DNA of 64,000 nucleotides from an uncultured Prevotellaceae bacterium (GTDB taxonomy: Bacteria > Bacteroidota > Bacteroidia > Bacteroidales > Muribaculaceae): positions 36,321 to 100,320 of the forward strand of contig ONKF01000017.1 in assembly GCA_900318335.1 (NCBI GenBank). The letters run 5' to 3'. Below are positions 28,814 through 36,940 of the stretch, one piece after another; positions within the stretch are counted from its first letter, which is position 1, and each line of letters starts with the position of its first letter. Under the pieces are notes generated by a model, which was given only the letters and a program-made list of their open reading frames with translations, was not told the DNA's origin and did not search any database. Both the position numbers and the translations under genes were made by a program.

Positions 28814-30328
28814 ATGATAAACTTCACGCCATTAGTCCGCAATCATTTCCTGTCGCGCCTGCAGCAGCAAGTGCGCTACATTAATCACGCCGACTCTGTC
28901 CAGCAGGGTGAGCTGGTACGCCTCATCGAGAAGGCGGCACTGACGCGTTTCGGCCGCAAGTACGATTTTTCCTCCATCAGGACCTATAAGGAGTTTGCAT
29001 CGCGCCTTCCCCTGTTCTCCTACGAGAACCTGGAACCCTATATCATGCGCATGGTCAAGGGCGCCAAGGACGAGTTGTGGCCCGGACAGTGTTTCAACTT
29101 CGCACAATCGTCGGGCACGAGCGGCCGCAGCAAGTATATCCCCATCACACGCGAGTCATTCCAGTGGAACCACTATTATGGCTCCAGCGATGTGGTTTCC
29201 CATTACCTGAACCTCAACCCCGAGAGCCGCATCTTCTCGGGTAAGGCGTTCATCCTGGGCGGCAGCTTTGCCAACAACCTGCAGTTGCAGCGTGGCGTGA
29301 GGGTAGGGGACTTGAGCGCCAACCTGATCGAGAACATGAACCCGCTGGCCAACCTGATACGCATCCCCTCCAAGCAAGTTGCCCTCATGGAGGATTGGAC
29401 CGAGAAATTGCCACGCCTTGTCGAGGCCAGCATCGGTGCCAACGTGACCAACCTGAGCGGTGTGCCATCCTGGTTCCTGACGGTTATCAAGGAAGTGCTC
29501 AACAAGACCGGCAAATCCAGCATACACGAGGTGTGGCCCAACCTGGAGGTGTTCTTCCACGGCGGCATCGCCTTTGAGCCTTATAGGCAGCAATACGAGG
29601 CGCTGTGCGACATGAGCAAGATGCACTTCCTGGACACCTACAATGCCAGTGAGGGATTCTTTGCCGTGCAGAGTGATTGGGACACCGAGGCGATGCTGTT
29701 GCTGCTCGACGTGGGCGTGTTCTACGAGTTCCTGCCCGTTGAGGAGAGCGACAGCGATACGCCCGAGGTCTATCCCATCTGGGAAATCGAGGCAGGCCGC
29801 ACCTACGAGCTCCTCATCACCGCCCCCAACGGCCTGTGGCGCTACCGCATCGGCGACACCGTGACCATCGAGCAGCTCAATCCCGTCAAGATCAGGATTG
29901 CCGGCCGCACCCACAGCTTCATCAACGCCTTCGGTGAGGAACTGATGGTACACAATGCCGACTCGGCCATCACATCAGCCTCGCGCGAAACCGGAGCCCA
30001 GGTGCTCAACTACACCGCTGCGCCCGTCTATGCACACGATAACGAGCGCGGCTACCACCAGTGGCTCATTGAGTTTGCCCACAAACCGGCCGACGAGGCT
30101 CGGTTCATGCAACTGCTGGACCAGCACTTGCGGGAGGTGAACAGTGACTATGACGCCAAGCGCACGGGCGACATCTTCCTGGCTCCACCCGCACTGGTTG
30201 TCGCACCCACGGGCCTGTTTGACCGCTGGCTGGCCTCAACCGGCAAGTTAGGTGGACAGCGCAAGGTGCCCCGATTGAACAACAACCGCGATACCATCGA
30301 CCAGATGCTTGCACTGATGAAACACTAA
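28814..30328 (+). CDS. GH3 auxin-responsive promoter family protein (acyl-adenylate-forming)
   Basis: A 504-residue member of the GH3 branch of the ANL adenylating enzymes. In plants these conjugate amino acids to hormones; the bacterial role is unknown. The ATP-binding loop is FAQSSGTSGRSKYIPIT (about residues 96-112). FLDTYNASEGFFAVQ and the motif LWRYRIGDTVTIEQLNPVKIRIAGRTHSFINAFGEEL match the conserved A8-type core. The first codons of a longer frame overlap the promoter, so the ATG at 28814 is used. The stop lies 6 nt before the next ATG, so it is co-transcribed with the phosphoglycerol transferase-like gene. Confidence 0.88.
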   Translation: MINFTPLVRNHFLSRLQQQVRYINHADSVQQGELVRLIEKAALTRFGRKYDFSSIRTYKEFASRLPLFSYENLEPYIMRMVKGAKDELWPGQCFNFAQSSGTSGRSKYIPITRESFQWNHYYGSSDVVSHYLNLNPESRIFSGKAFILGGSFANNLQLQRGVRVGDLSANLIENMNPLANLIRIPSKQVALMEDWTEKLPRLVEASIGANVTNLSGVPSWFLTVIKEVLNKTGKSSIHEVWPNLEVFFHGGIAFEPYRQQYEALCDMSKMHFLDTYNASEGFFAVQSDWDTEAMLLLLDVGVFYEFLPVEESDSDTPEVYPIWEIEAGRTYELLITAPNGLWRYRIGDTVTIEQLNPVKIRIAGRTHSFINAFGEELMVHNADSAITSASRETGAQVLNYTAAPVYAHDNERGYHQWLIEFAHKPADEARFMQLLDQHLREVNSDYDAKRTGDIFLAPPALVVAPTGLFDRWLASTGKLGGQRKVPRLNNNRDTIDQMLALMKH

Positions 30329-30334
30329 CACGAT

Positions 30335-32293
30335 ATGTTCAGGAGACTCATACATAGCAATATTGGGGCTGCGGTGCTTAATATGCTGGTGGCCTATCTC
30401 GTGTGGATGCTCTCGCGTGTGGCATTCTTCGCCGAGAACTGGTCGTCGTTTGCCCCCTATATGTCATGGTCGCTGTTCAAGAGCATGCTGCACGGCGCAC
30501 TGGTGTTTGACACGTCGGCGCTGCTGTATGTCAACAGCCTGTACCTGGTGCTCATGCTGCTGCCCTTTCACCTCAAGGAGCGCAAGGGCTTCCACAAGGG
30601 CCTGCGGTGGCTATTTGTGATCACCAATGCAGTGGGCATAGCCATGAACCTCATGGATGCCGTCTATTTCCAGTACACGGGCCGGCGCTCGACGGTGACC
30701 GTCTTTACCGAGTTCCAATCCGAGGGCAACATCATGTCCATCATCCTGACCGAGTTCCTCCACCACTGGTATCTGGTACTGGCGTTTATCGCTCTGGTTT
30801 TCATCCTGTGGCGTTGCTACACGCGTCCACGGCTCGAGGTTTACCGCTTTGGGCACCACTATTATATCTCCCAACTCATTGCCCTGCTGGTGATGATTCC
30901 GCTGGCCATCGTCGGCATTCGCGGCAGTGTCACTGCGGGCACGCGCCCCATCACCATCAGCAATGCCAACCAGTTTGTCAACCGCCCCGTCGAGGCATCG
31001 GTGGTGCTGAACACTCCGTTCTCGATGATACGCAGCATCGGCAAGAAAGCCTTTGTCACGCCCGACTATATGCCTCGTGAACAGATGGAAGCCATCTACA
31101 GCCCCGTCCACAACACGAGCGGCGACGATGTCCAGAACCGCTTGACCAAGAATGTGGTAATCCTCATCGTCGAGAGCATGGGCAAGGAGTACATCGGCTC
31201 ATTGAATCCTGACCTGGACGGCGGCAATTACAAGGGCTATATGCCATTTATCGACAGCCTGCTCACCAAGTCCATGACCTATGAGCACAGCTTTGCCAAC
31301 GGCCGCATCAGTATGGATGCCATGCCCTCGATCCTGTCGGGACTGCCCATGATGGTCGAGCCTATTTTCCTCACCCCCGCTTCGCTCAACGACGTGGACG
31401 GCATCGCGTCGATACTGGGCCGCGAGGGCTATTCCTCGGCCTTTTTCCATGGCGGGCACAACATCTCGATGGGCTTCAGCGCCTATGCCCACAGCATCGG
31501 CTACGAGCACTATTACGGGCTGGACGAGTACTGCCAGTCGCCCAAATACGGCGGCATGGACGATTGGGACGGCAAGTGGGCCATCTGGGATGAGCCTTTC
31601 CTGCAATTCTCCCTCGATAATATCGACACGATGAAGCAACCCTTCCTCGCCACGGTGTTTACCGCCTCGTCCCACCACCCCTATAACGTGCCCGAGCAAT
31701 ACCGGGACTCGCTCATCAACGAGGGCCGACAACCCATCCACAAGTGCGTGCGTTATACCGATCTGGCCCTGCGGCGCTTCTTTGAGCGCGCCAGTCGTGA
31801 GCCGTGGTACCAGAACACCATCTTCGTCCTTGTGGCCGACCACACCAACCAAGCCACCCACGACGTCTATAAGACTGACCTGGGTCTGTACAGCATCCCC
31901 ATCATCTTCTTCACTCCCGACGGCTCGCTACCTCACCTAATCGATGCCGCCAGCATCGCACAGCAGACCGACATCACTCCCACGCTGCTGCACCTGCTGG
32001 GCTACAGCAAGCCCTACCTGGCCTTCGGTAACGACCTGCTGGCCGACAAGCCCGAAGACACATGGGCCTTCAGCTACAACGCGGGCATCTACCAGCTCGT
32101 GAAAGGTGACCTGATGCTGCAGTTCGACGGCACAAGGACCACTGCCGTCTATCGCTACAAGTCCGACCCGCTGCTGAAAGAGAACATGGTAGGGAAATTA
32201 CCCGAACAGCAAGGCATGGAGCTATTCCTCAAGGCCATCATCCAGCAATACATGTCCCGCATGAACGAGAACCGCCTGTTGCCCAACAAGTAA
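30335..32293 (+). CDS. LTA synthase/phosphoglycerol transferase family membrane sulfatase-like protein
   Basis: A 652-residue inner-membrane protein with about five transmembrane helices in residues 15-215 and a periplasmic alkaline-phosphatase-superfamily domain. The catalytic region is NVVILIVESMGKEYIG, then MTYEHSFANGRISMDAMPSILSG, where the Ser/Thr nucleophile and metal ligands lie. Further metal-ligand regions are SAFFHGGHNISMGF and VLVADHTNQ. Family members transfer phosphoglycerol or phosphoethanolamine to envelope glycans or lipids. It is likely expressed with the GH3-like gene upstream. Confidence 0.88.
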   Translation: MFRRLIHSNIGAAVLNMLVAYLVWMLSRVAFFAENWSSFAPYMSWSLFKSMLHGALVFDTSALLYVNSLYLVLMLLPFHLKERKGFHKGLRWLFVITNAVGIAMNLMDAVYFQYTGRRSTVTVFTEFQSEGNIMSIILTEFLHHWYLVLAFIALVFILWRCYTRPRLEVYRFGHHYYISQLIALLVMIPLAIVGIRGSVTAGTRPITISNANQFVNRPVEASVVLNTPFSMIRSIGKKAFVTPDYMPREQMEAIYSPVHNTSGDDVQNRLTKNVVILIVESMGKEYIGSLNPDLDGGNYKGYMPFIDSLLTKSMTYEHSFANGRISMDAMPSILSGLPMMVEPIFLTPASLNDVDGIASILGREGYSSAFFHGGHNISMGFSAYAHSIGYEHYYGLDEYCQSPKYGGMDDWDGKWAIWDEPFLQFSLDNIDTMKQPFLATVFTASSHHPYNVPEQYRDSLINEGRQPIHKCVRYTDLALRRFFERASREPWYQNTIFVLVADHTNQATHDVYKTDLGLYSIPIIFFTPDGSLPHLIDAASIAQQTDITPTLLHLLGYSKPYLAFGNDLLADKPEDTWAFSYNAGIYQLVKGDLMLQFDGTRTTAVYRYKSDPLLKENMVGKLPEQQGMELFLKAIIQQYMSRMNENRLLPNK

Positions 32294-32301
32294 TGCTCGA
32301 A

Positions 32302-32321
32302 TGCTCGCTGCGCTCGCAGTT
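32302..32321 (+). repeat. 20-bp 3'-flank repeat, copy A
   Basis: TGCTCGCTGCGCTCGCAGTT just after the stop codon. A copy with one mismatch follows pyrH at 36731-36750. Both lie upstream of the long palindromic repeat. Confidence 0.6.
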
Positions 32322-32349
32322 TAGAGTTTAGAGTTTAAAGTTTAGAGTA

Positions 32350-32436
32350 GCATCCGCGCACATTTTTCAAACAACATATCGTCCACGAATTCCTCGAATT
32401 AAGTGGAGGGCATCCGCGCACATTTTTCAAACAACA
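32350..32436. repeat. Two 27-bp direct repeats 60 bp apart
   Basis: A 27-bp unit beginning GCATCCGCGCACATTTTTC occurs at 32350-32376 and again, identical, at 32410-32436, separated by 33 bp. It lies in the 318-nt gap before the tRNA gene. Confidence 0.8.
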
Positions 32437-32478
32437 ATAACAACAAGGAACAACCAAAACAACTCTTTTAATATATAA

Positions 32479-32543
32479 AACAAGAAATACAAGAAGTACA
32501 ATATTTTGATTATCAATAAATTGTATTTGTTGTATTTCTTGTT
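32479..32543. repeat. Dispersed palindromic repeat, copy 1
   Basis: Imperfect inverted repeat with 24-nt arms (32479-32502 and 32520-32543, two mismatches). It begins AACAAGAAATACAAG and has an inner TTGATTATCAA. A T-rich tract follows. Copies at 36808, 42476 and 55343. Confidence 0.8.
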
Positions 32544-32611
32544 TTTTCTTTTTTGTTGTTTGATGAAAAAAGAAATCCCCGGCAATCGGCTGATTGTCGA
32601 GGACTCTCGTT

Positions 32612-32696
32612 TGGTGCCCAGGGCGGGACTCGAACCCGCACACCTTGCGGCACACGCACCTGAAACGTGCGCGTCTACCAATTCCGCCACCTGGGC
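32612..32696 (-). tRNA. tRNA-Leu(CAG)
   Basis: Minus-strand class II tRNA. The acceptor stem GCCCAGG/CCTGGGC is followed by an A discriminator and an encoded CCA. The anticodon stem CACGT/GCGTG frames the loop TTCAGGT, anticodon CAG. The long variable arm GTGCCGCAAGGTGTG-like region and the T-loop GGTTCGAGTCC are present. A TACCTTTG promoter lies 38 nt upstream. Confidence 0.96.
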
Positions 32697-32733
32697 TGAT
32701 GGCTTTGCGCAATTCGTTTTGCGTTTAGCGGTG

Positions 32734-32762
32734 CAAAGGTAGTACTTTTTTTTAATATACAA
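32734..32762 (-). promoter_or_regulatory. tRNA-Leu promoter
   Basis: On the minus strand TTG (32762-32760), an 18-nt spacer and TACCTTTG (32741-32734). Confidence 0.6.
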
Positions 32763-32865
32763 GCATTTTGGCAAAAAAAATCCTAAAAAATCGCTTTTTC
32801 TCCCCATTTCCGCCAACAGAGAAGGCATTACCCGGGGGCTATATCATAAAAAAGCCGCACTGCAG

Positions 32866-32896
32866 TTGACAGATTTAAGGAAAAACATTACCTTTG
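32866..32896 (+). promoter_or_regulatory. Promoter of the aminopeptidase gene
   Basis: TTG at 32866-32868, a 20-nt spacer and TACCTTTG at 32889-32896, giving a leader of about 45 nt. Confidence 0.6.
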
Positions 32897-32948
32897 CTAT
32901 TTCAATAGCGAATACTTTAACAACCTTATAAACTGAAGAACTTTAATT

Positions 32949-34349
32949 ATGTTTAGTAAAGAGACTTACATGGGTCGCCGCAACGAGTTGAAGAAGCTCG
33001 TGGGCGATGGCGTGATTCTGCTGTTCGGCAACAATGAGTCACCGTGCAACTATCCCAGCAATGCTTATTATCCCTTCCGCCAGGACTCGTCGTTCCTGTA
33101 CTACTTTGGCCAGCAACGTGACGGCCTGGTAGGTGTGATCGACATCGACAACAATGTGGAGACACTGGTGGGCGACGACATCGACATCGAGGATATCGTG
33201 TGGTATGGCTCGGTGGACAGTGTGGCCGACATGGCTGCCCAGGTGGGTGTCGCCAATTCCGCACCGATGAAGCAGTTGCAGGTCATCTGTGACGAGGCTC
33301 GGGCCAAGGGGCGCCGCATCCACTTCCTGCCGCCCTACCGCCACGACACCAAAATCCAGATTATGGACCTGCTGGGCATCCACCCCGACAAGCAGGCCGA
33401 GGCCGTATCCCACGACCTGCGCATGGCGGTAATCAACATGCGCTCGGTCAAGACGGCCGAGGAAATCGCCGAATTGGAGCGTGCTGCCGAGGTGGGCTAC
33501 CTGATGCATACCACCGCGATGCGCCTCATCAAGCCTGGCGTAACCGAGAAATACATCGGCGGACAAATCGATGGCATCGCCGAGAGCTATGGCGCCAAGG
33601 TGAGCTTCGCCACCATCTTCTCACAACATGGCGAAATCATGCATGGCAACCCCTCGATGGCCCCGCTGGAGGCTGGAAGGCTCGCCCTGTGTGACTGCGG
33701 TGCCGAGACAATGGAGTTCTACTGCAGCGACAACACGCGCACGATGCCCGTCAACGGCAAGTATGACCAGCGCCAGCTGGAGATCTACCGCATTGTTGAG
33801 GAGTGCCACGACCTGGCCCTGGGCATCTCCAAGCCTGGCATGAAGTATATGGATGTGCACATGGCCGTCTGCCGCCTGATGACCGAGCGCCTCAAGGAAC
33901 TGGGCCTGATGAAGGGCGACGTTGACGAGGCCGTTGCTGCTGGTGCCCATGCCATGTTCCTGCCTCACGGCCTGGGTCACATGATGGGTATGGACGTGCA
34001 TGACATGGAAGGCTTGGGACAGATCTACGTGGGCTTTGACGAGGAGACACGTCCCAATCTCGACCAGTTCGGCACTAATTGCCTGCGCATGGGACGCCGT
34101 CTGCAAGAGGGCTTTGTCGTGACCGACGAGCCGGGCATCTATTTCATCCCCGCCCTCATCGACGACTGGCGTGCCAGCGGTCACTGCGCCGAGTTCCTGA
34201 ACTTTGATATGCTGGAGACCTACAAGGACTTTGGTGGCATCCGCATCGAGGACGACATCCTCATCACCGCCGACGGCTGCCGCTTCCTGGGCGAGAAACG
34301 CATCCCCTACCATCCCAAGGATGTCGAGGACTTCATGGCTGCCAACTAA
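32949..34349 (+). CDS. Xaa-Pro aminopeptidase (M24B, aminopeptidase P)
   Basis: Cytoplasmic dimetal peptidase removing N-terminal residues before proline, 466 residues. The N-terminal aminopeptidase-P domain (about 1-140, with FRQDSSFLYYFG) precedes the creatinase-type catalytic domain. Metal ligands appear in order: Asp in LCDCGAE, Asp in CSDNTRTMP, His in PHGLGHMMGMDVHD, Glu in TDEPGIYF and Glu in IRIEDDILIT. Length is normal for bacterial PepP. It stands alone between its own promoter and a terminator. Confidence 0.94.
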   Translation: MFSKETYMGRRNELKKLVGDGVILLFGNNESPCNYPSNAYYPFRQDSSFLYYFGQQRDGLVGVIDIDNNVETLVGDDIDIEDIVWYGSVDSVADMAAQVGVANSAPMKQLQVICDEARAKGRRIHFLPPYRHDTKIQIMDLLGIHPDKQAEAVSHDLRMAVINMRSVKTAEEIAELERAAEVGYLMHTTAMRLIKPGVTEKYIGGQIDGIAESYGAKVSFATIFSQHGEIMHGNPSMAPLEAGRLALCDCGAETMEFYCSDNTRTMPVNGKYDQRQLEIYRIVEECHDLALGISKPGMKYMDVHMAVCRLMTERLKELGLMKGDVDEAVAAGAHAMFLPHGLGHMMGMDVHDMEGLGQIYVGFDEETRPNLDQFGTNCLRMGRRLQEGFVVTDEPGIYFIPALIDDWRASGHCAEFLNFDMLETYKDFGGIRIEDDILITADGCRFLGEKRIPYHPKDVEDFMAAN

Positions 34350-34374
34350 TTGCGTCCAACGATAGAAACACATC

Positions 34375-34409
34375 AAAAACCCGCCTGATAATCGTCAGAC
34401 GGGTTTTTA
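34375..34409. terminator. Terminator after the aminopeptidase gene
   Basis: AAAACCCG with CCTGA (34376-34388) pairs with TCAGA and CGGGTTTT (34395-34407), followed by further Ts. It sits between convergent genes. Confidence 0.75.
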
Positions 34410-34428
34410 ATATTTCTTTATCAGGGAT

Positions 34429-35010
34429 TTATACTGCAGTCTCGATACTTGCACCAGCAACAATGAAGTACACAAACACAATGATCAGCGCGGCAATTAT
34501 CGTATAGGCTACTATCTTGAATGTCCTGCTTGGCATCGTGCCATGCTGATGCAACCTGGGATGCATTGTGCTGTAGTGATGGGGCATTGCGCGAAGGTTG
34601 GCCTCGGCCGAACGCCGACGGGCAACAGGCTTCTCCTGCTTTTCTTCCACCACAGGCTCAGGTACCTTGACGGGTTCGGGCTCGGGCACGTGTTTAGGTT
34701 CGGGCTCGGGAGCAGGCTGCACCATGTCAAACGGTGCCTTCAGGTCGGCGCCGCAATAGGGGCAGAAACTGATGCCGCTGGGCAACTGCTTGCCACAACT
34801 GTGACAGAACTTGGAATTATCCTGCTTGACCGTACCGGCATTGGCGGTGTGGCGGTAAGGGGCATCCGAGTCATCGCGCACGACGAGCACGCCGTTCTCA
34901 TAGGTGCACACGGCAAGGCACTGAGGGCACACGACCTGGCAGTCGTGTATCACCAGCTCCTCTTGCGATACAGCCATCCATTTACTGCACTGTGGGCATT
35001 GTAATTCCAT
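34429..35010 (-). CDS. Zinc-ribbon protein with C-terminal membrane anchor
   Basis: A 193-residue protein. An N-terminal ribbon has CPQC near residue 5 and CPQC near residue 28, and a second ribbon has CHSCGK and CPYCGAD (about 69-87). A Pro/Glu-rich linker of PEPEP repeats and an Arg/His-rich segment follow. A single transmembrane helix near the C-terminus (KIVAYTIIAALIIVFVYFIV) would leave the ribbons in the cytoplasm. Similar tail-anchored double zinc ribbons are common in Bacteroidetes; their function is unknown. Confidence 0.75.
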   Translation of the reverse strand: MELQCPQCSKWMAVSQEELVIHDCQVVCPQCLAVCTYENGVLVVRDDSDAPYRHTANAGTVKQDNSKFCHSCGKQLPSGISFCPYCGADLKAPFDMVQPAPEPEPKHVPEPEPVKVPEPVVEEKQEKPVARRRSAEANLRAMPHHYSTMHPRLHQHGTMPSRTFKIVAYTIIAALIIVFVYFIVAGASIETAV

Positions 35011-35043
35011 TAATTACAGTCATTATTAGTCCTGACGTGGGGG

Positions 35044-35075
35044 CAAAGATAATGCTTTAATGCCAATGCTGCAAA
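35044..35075 (-). promoter_or_regulatory. Promoter of the zinc-ribbon gene
   Basis: On the minus strand TTTG (35075-35072), a 20-nt spacer and TATCTTTG (35051-35044). Confidence 0.6.
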
Positions 35076-35192
35076 TATTTTTTCAGTCGATTTTGACTCC
35101 AAAAAGGTCAAAACATGCTATATGAGGCTGCCAAAAATGCGCAAAAATCAAAAATAGTTGCTTTTTTGCTTTTCAATGTTAAGAATAACTAT

Positions 35193-35200
35193 TACTTTTG
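35193..35200 (+). promoter_or_regulatory. Promoter -7 box of the TPR gene
   Basis: TACTTTTG, 43 nt before the chosen ATG. It lies inside a longer in-frame ORF, showing that the upstream start is wrong. Confidence 0.5.
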
Positions 35201-35243
35201 CACCCGCAAAATTGTCGAAAACATTAAATTAACGCAAGATAAA

Positions 35244-35924
35244 ATGGCAAAAAAACAAGATCAAGGTGCCCGCACAACCCTCGAAGAGGTGAATGAATCC
35301 CTCTCGACTACGGCACAACGCATTGAAGAAAACAAAAAGTACATCAATTGGGCTCTCATCGCTATCGCAGTGATCGTGCTGCTGGCAGTGGGCTACATCT
35401 ATGGTATCCGCAACCCGAACCTGCAGAAGGCTAAGGACCAGATCGGTAAGGCTGACCTGGAGCTGATGCAAGGTAATCAGGATGAGGCATTGAAGAAATA
35501 TGAGGCCGTGGCTGCTGAGTTTAGCAACAAGCCCGCCGAGCGCGCCCACCTGAATGCCGCCATCATCCAATACGAGAAGGGTGAGTATGAGAAGGCTGCT
35601 AAGCATCTGGAGGAGTACACCACCAATGGTAACCTTATCGGTCCCGCAAGCCAGTCGCTGCTGGGTGACTGCTACGTTAACCTCAAGAAGCTCGACAAAG
35701 CCCTGGCCGCATTTGACAAGGCTATCAGCCTGGCTGGTGATAACGAGGCTTATGTTCCCGCTTTCATGATCAAGAAGGCAACCATCCTGCATGAGCAGAA
35801 GAAGTATGCCGACGAGGCTGCTATCTATCAGACCATCAAGGACAAGTATCCCACCTTTGGTCAGCAGACTGGTTTCGCTATCGACAAGTACTTGGAGCGT
35901 GCCAATGCACTTGCCGGCAAATAA
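35244..35924 (+). CDS. Membrane-anchored tetratricopeptide-repeat protein
   Basis: A 226-residue protein with a short cytoplasmic N-terminus (MAKKQDQGARTTLEEVNESL), one transmembrane helix (INWALIAIAVIVLLAVGYIYGI, about 34-55) and a periplasmic TPR region of about four repeats (for example DEALKKYEAVAAEFSNKPAERAHLNAAIIQYEKGEYEKAAKHL). The layout matches YfgM-like or Tol-Pal-associated scaffold proteins, which bind partner proteins in the periplasm. It is followed by a terminator before pyrH, so it is a single-gene unit. Confidence 0.85.
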   Translation: MAKKQDQGARTTLEEVNESLSTTAQRIEENKKYINWALIAIAVIVLLAVGYIYGIRNPNLQKAKDQIGKADLELMQGNQDEALKKYEAVAAEFSNKPAERAHLNAAIIQYEKGEYEKAAKHLEEYTTNGNLIGPASQSLLGDCYVNLKKLDKALAAFDKAISLAGDNEAYVPAFMIKKATILHEQKKYADEAAIYQTIKDKYPTFGQQTGFAIDKYLERANALAGK

Positions 35925-35950
35925 TCACCGAACATAATGATTCACTAAAT

Positions 35951-35992
35951 AAAGGGTTGGACAAAACAATGTTTTGTGCCAACCCTTTTTCT
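35951..35992 (+). terminator. Terminator between the TPR gene and pyrH
   Basis: AAAGGGTTGG (35951-35960) pairs with CCAACCCTTT (35979-35988), with an inner CAAAAC/GTTTTG and trailing Ts. It overlaps an in-frame upstream ATG of pyrH, so that start is rejected. Confidence 0.8.
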
Positions 35993-36016
35993 TTACCTAA
36001 AAACAGAAACAAAACT

Positions 36017-36730
36017 ATGACACCGATTTATCATCGCATACTGCTCAAGCTCAGCGGCGAGTCGCTGGCTGCCGAGCAAGGTTCTGGCATCGACGCGCAA
36101 CGCGTAGCCGACTATGCCACCCAGATTAAGGAAATTGTGGACGCAGGCGTACAGGTCGCCATCGTCGTTGGCGGCGGTAATATCTTCCGCGGCCTCAAGG
36201 GTGCCGCCCAAGGCTTTGACCGCGTCAAGGGCGACCAGATGGGTATGCTCGCCACAGTTATCAATGCACTGGCACTCTCGTCGGCCCTCGAAGCCATCGG
36301 CCAGCCGGCCCAAGTGTTCACTGCCATCGGCATGTTCCCCATCGGCGAGCCTTACAGCAAGTGGCGCGCCATCGAAGCCATGCAGGCCGGTAAGGTAGCC
36401 ATCTGCTCCTGCGGCACTGGCAGCCCCTTCTTCACCACCGACACTGGCAGCACGCTGCGTGCCATCGAGGTCGAGGCAGACGTCATGCTCAAGGGCACCC
36501 GCGTGGACGGCATCTACACTGCCGACCCCGAGAAGGACCCCACAGCGACGAAGTTTGACCGCATTACCTACGACGAAATCTATAACCGCGGTCTCAAGGT
36601 TATGGACATGACCGCCACCGTGATGGCCCGCGACAACAAGTTGCCCATCCATGTGTTTAACATGGACGTGTTTGGCAACCTCCGCAAGGTGATGGCCGGC
36701 GAGCCCATTGGCACCGTCGTCACCCTGTGA
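36017..36730 (+). CDS. pyrH: Uridylate kinase
   Basis: UMP kinase of pyrimidine nucleotide synthesis, a hexameric amino-acid-kinase-family enzyme of 237 residues. The N-terminal ILLKLSGESLA, the VVGGGNIFRG loop, GDQMGMLATVINALAL and ADVMLKGTRVDGIYTADPEKDP are standard. The terminator directly upstream implies a promoter hidden in the 25-nt gap or read-through from the TPR gene. A palindromic repeat copy follows the stop. Confidence 0.96.
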   Translation: MTPIYHRILLKLSGESLAAEQGSGIDAQRVADYATQIKEIVDAGVQVAIVVGGGNIFRGLKGAAQGFDRVKGDQMGMLATVINALALSSALEAIGQPAQVFTAIGMFPIGEPYSKWRAIEAMQAGKVAICSCGTGSPFFTTDTGSTLRAIEVEADVMLKGTRVDGIYTADPEKDPTATKFDRITYDEIYNRGLKVMDMTATVMARDNKLPIHVFNMDVFGNLRKVMAGEPIGTVVTL

Positions 36731-36750
36731 TGCTCGCTGTGCTCGCAGTT
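36731..36750 (+). repeat. 20-bp 3'-flank repeat, copy B
   Basis: TGCTCGCTGTGCTCGCAGTT after the pyrH stop; one mismatch to copy A at 32302-32321. Confidence 0.6.
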
Positions 36751-36807
36751 ATCAGACAACATAAACAACCCTATAGACAACACTAACAACTTCTTTTTAA
36801 TATTGAA

Positions 36808-36872
36808 AACAAGAAATACAAGAAGTACAATAAATTGATTATCAATGAATTGTATTTGTTGTATTCCTTGTT
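36808..36872. repeat. Dispersed palindromic repeat, copy 2
   Basis: 24-nt arms at 36808-36831 and 36849-36872 with the same inner TTGATTATCAA. The left arm is identical to copy 1. CCTTTTTT follows. It lies between convergent pyrH and the LOG-like gene. Confidence 0.8.
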
Positions 36873-36940
36873 TTCCTTTTTTATTAGTTGTTGAAGTAGT
36901 GCTGGTTGTCTTTTAAACCGTTATTTGAAGAATTTGCCCA

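Noticed and set aside
32335-32828. Overlapping frames of 78-133 codons around the tRNA gene
   Set aside because: They cross tRNA-Leu and the palindromic repeat and are explained by those.
35115-35243. N-terminal extension of the TPR protein
   Set aside because: The promoter -7 box TACTTTTG lies inside it, so the extension would not be transcribed.
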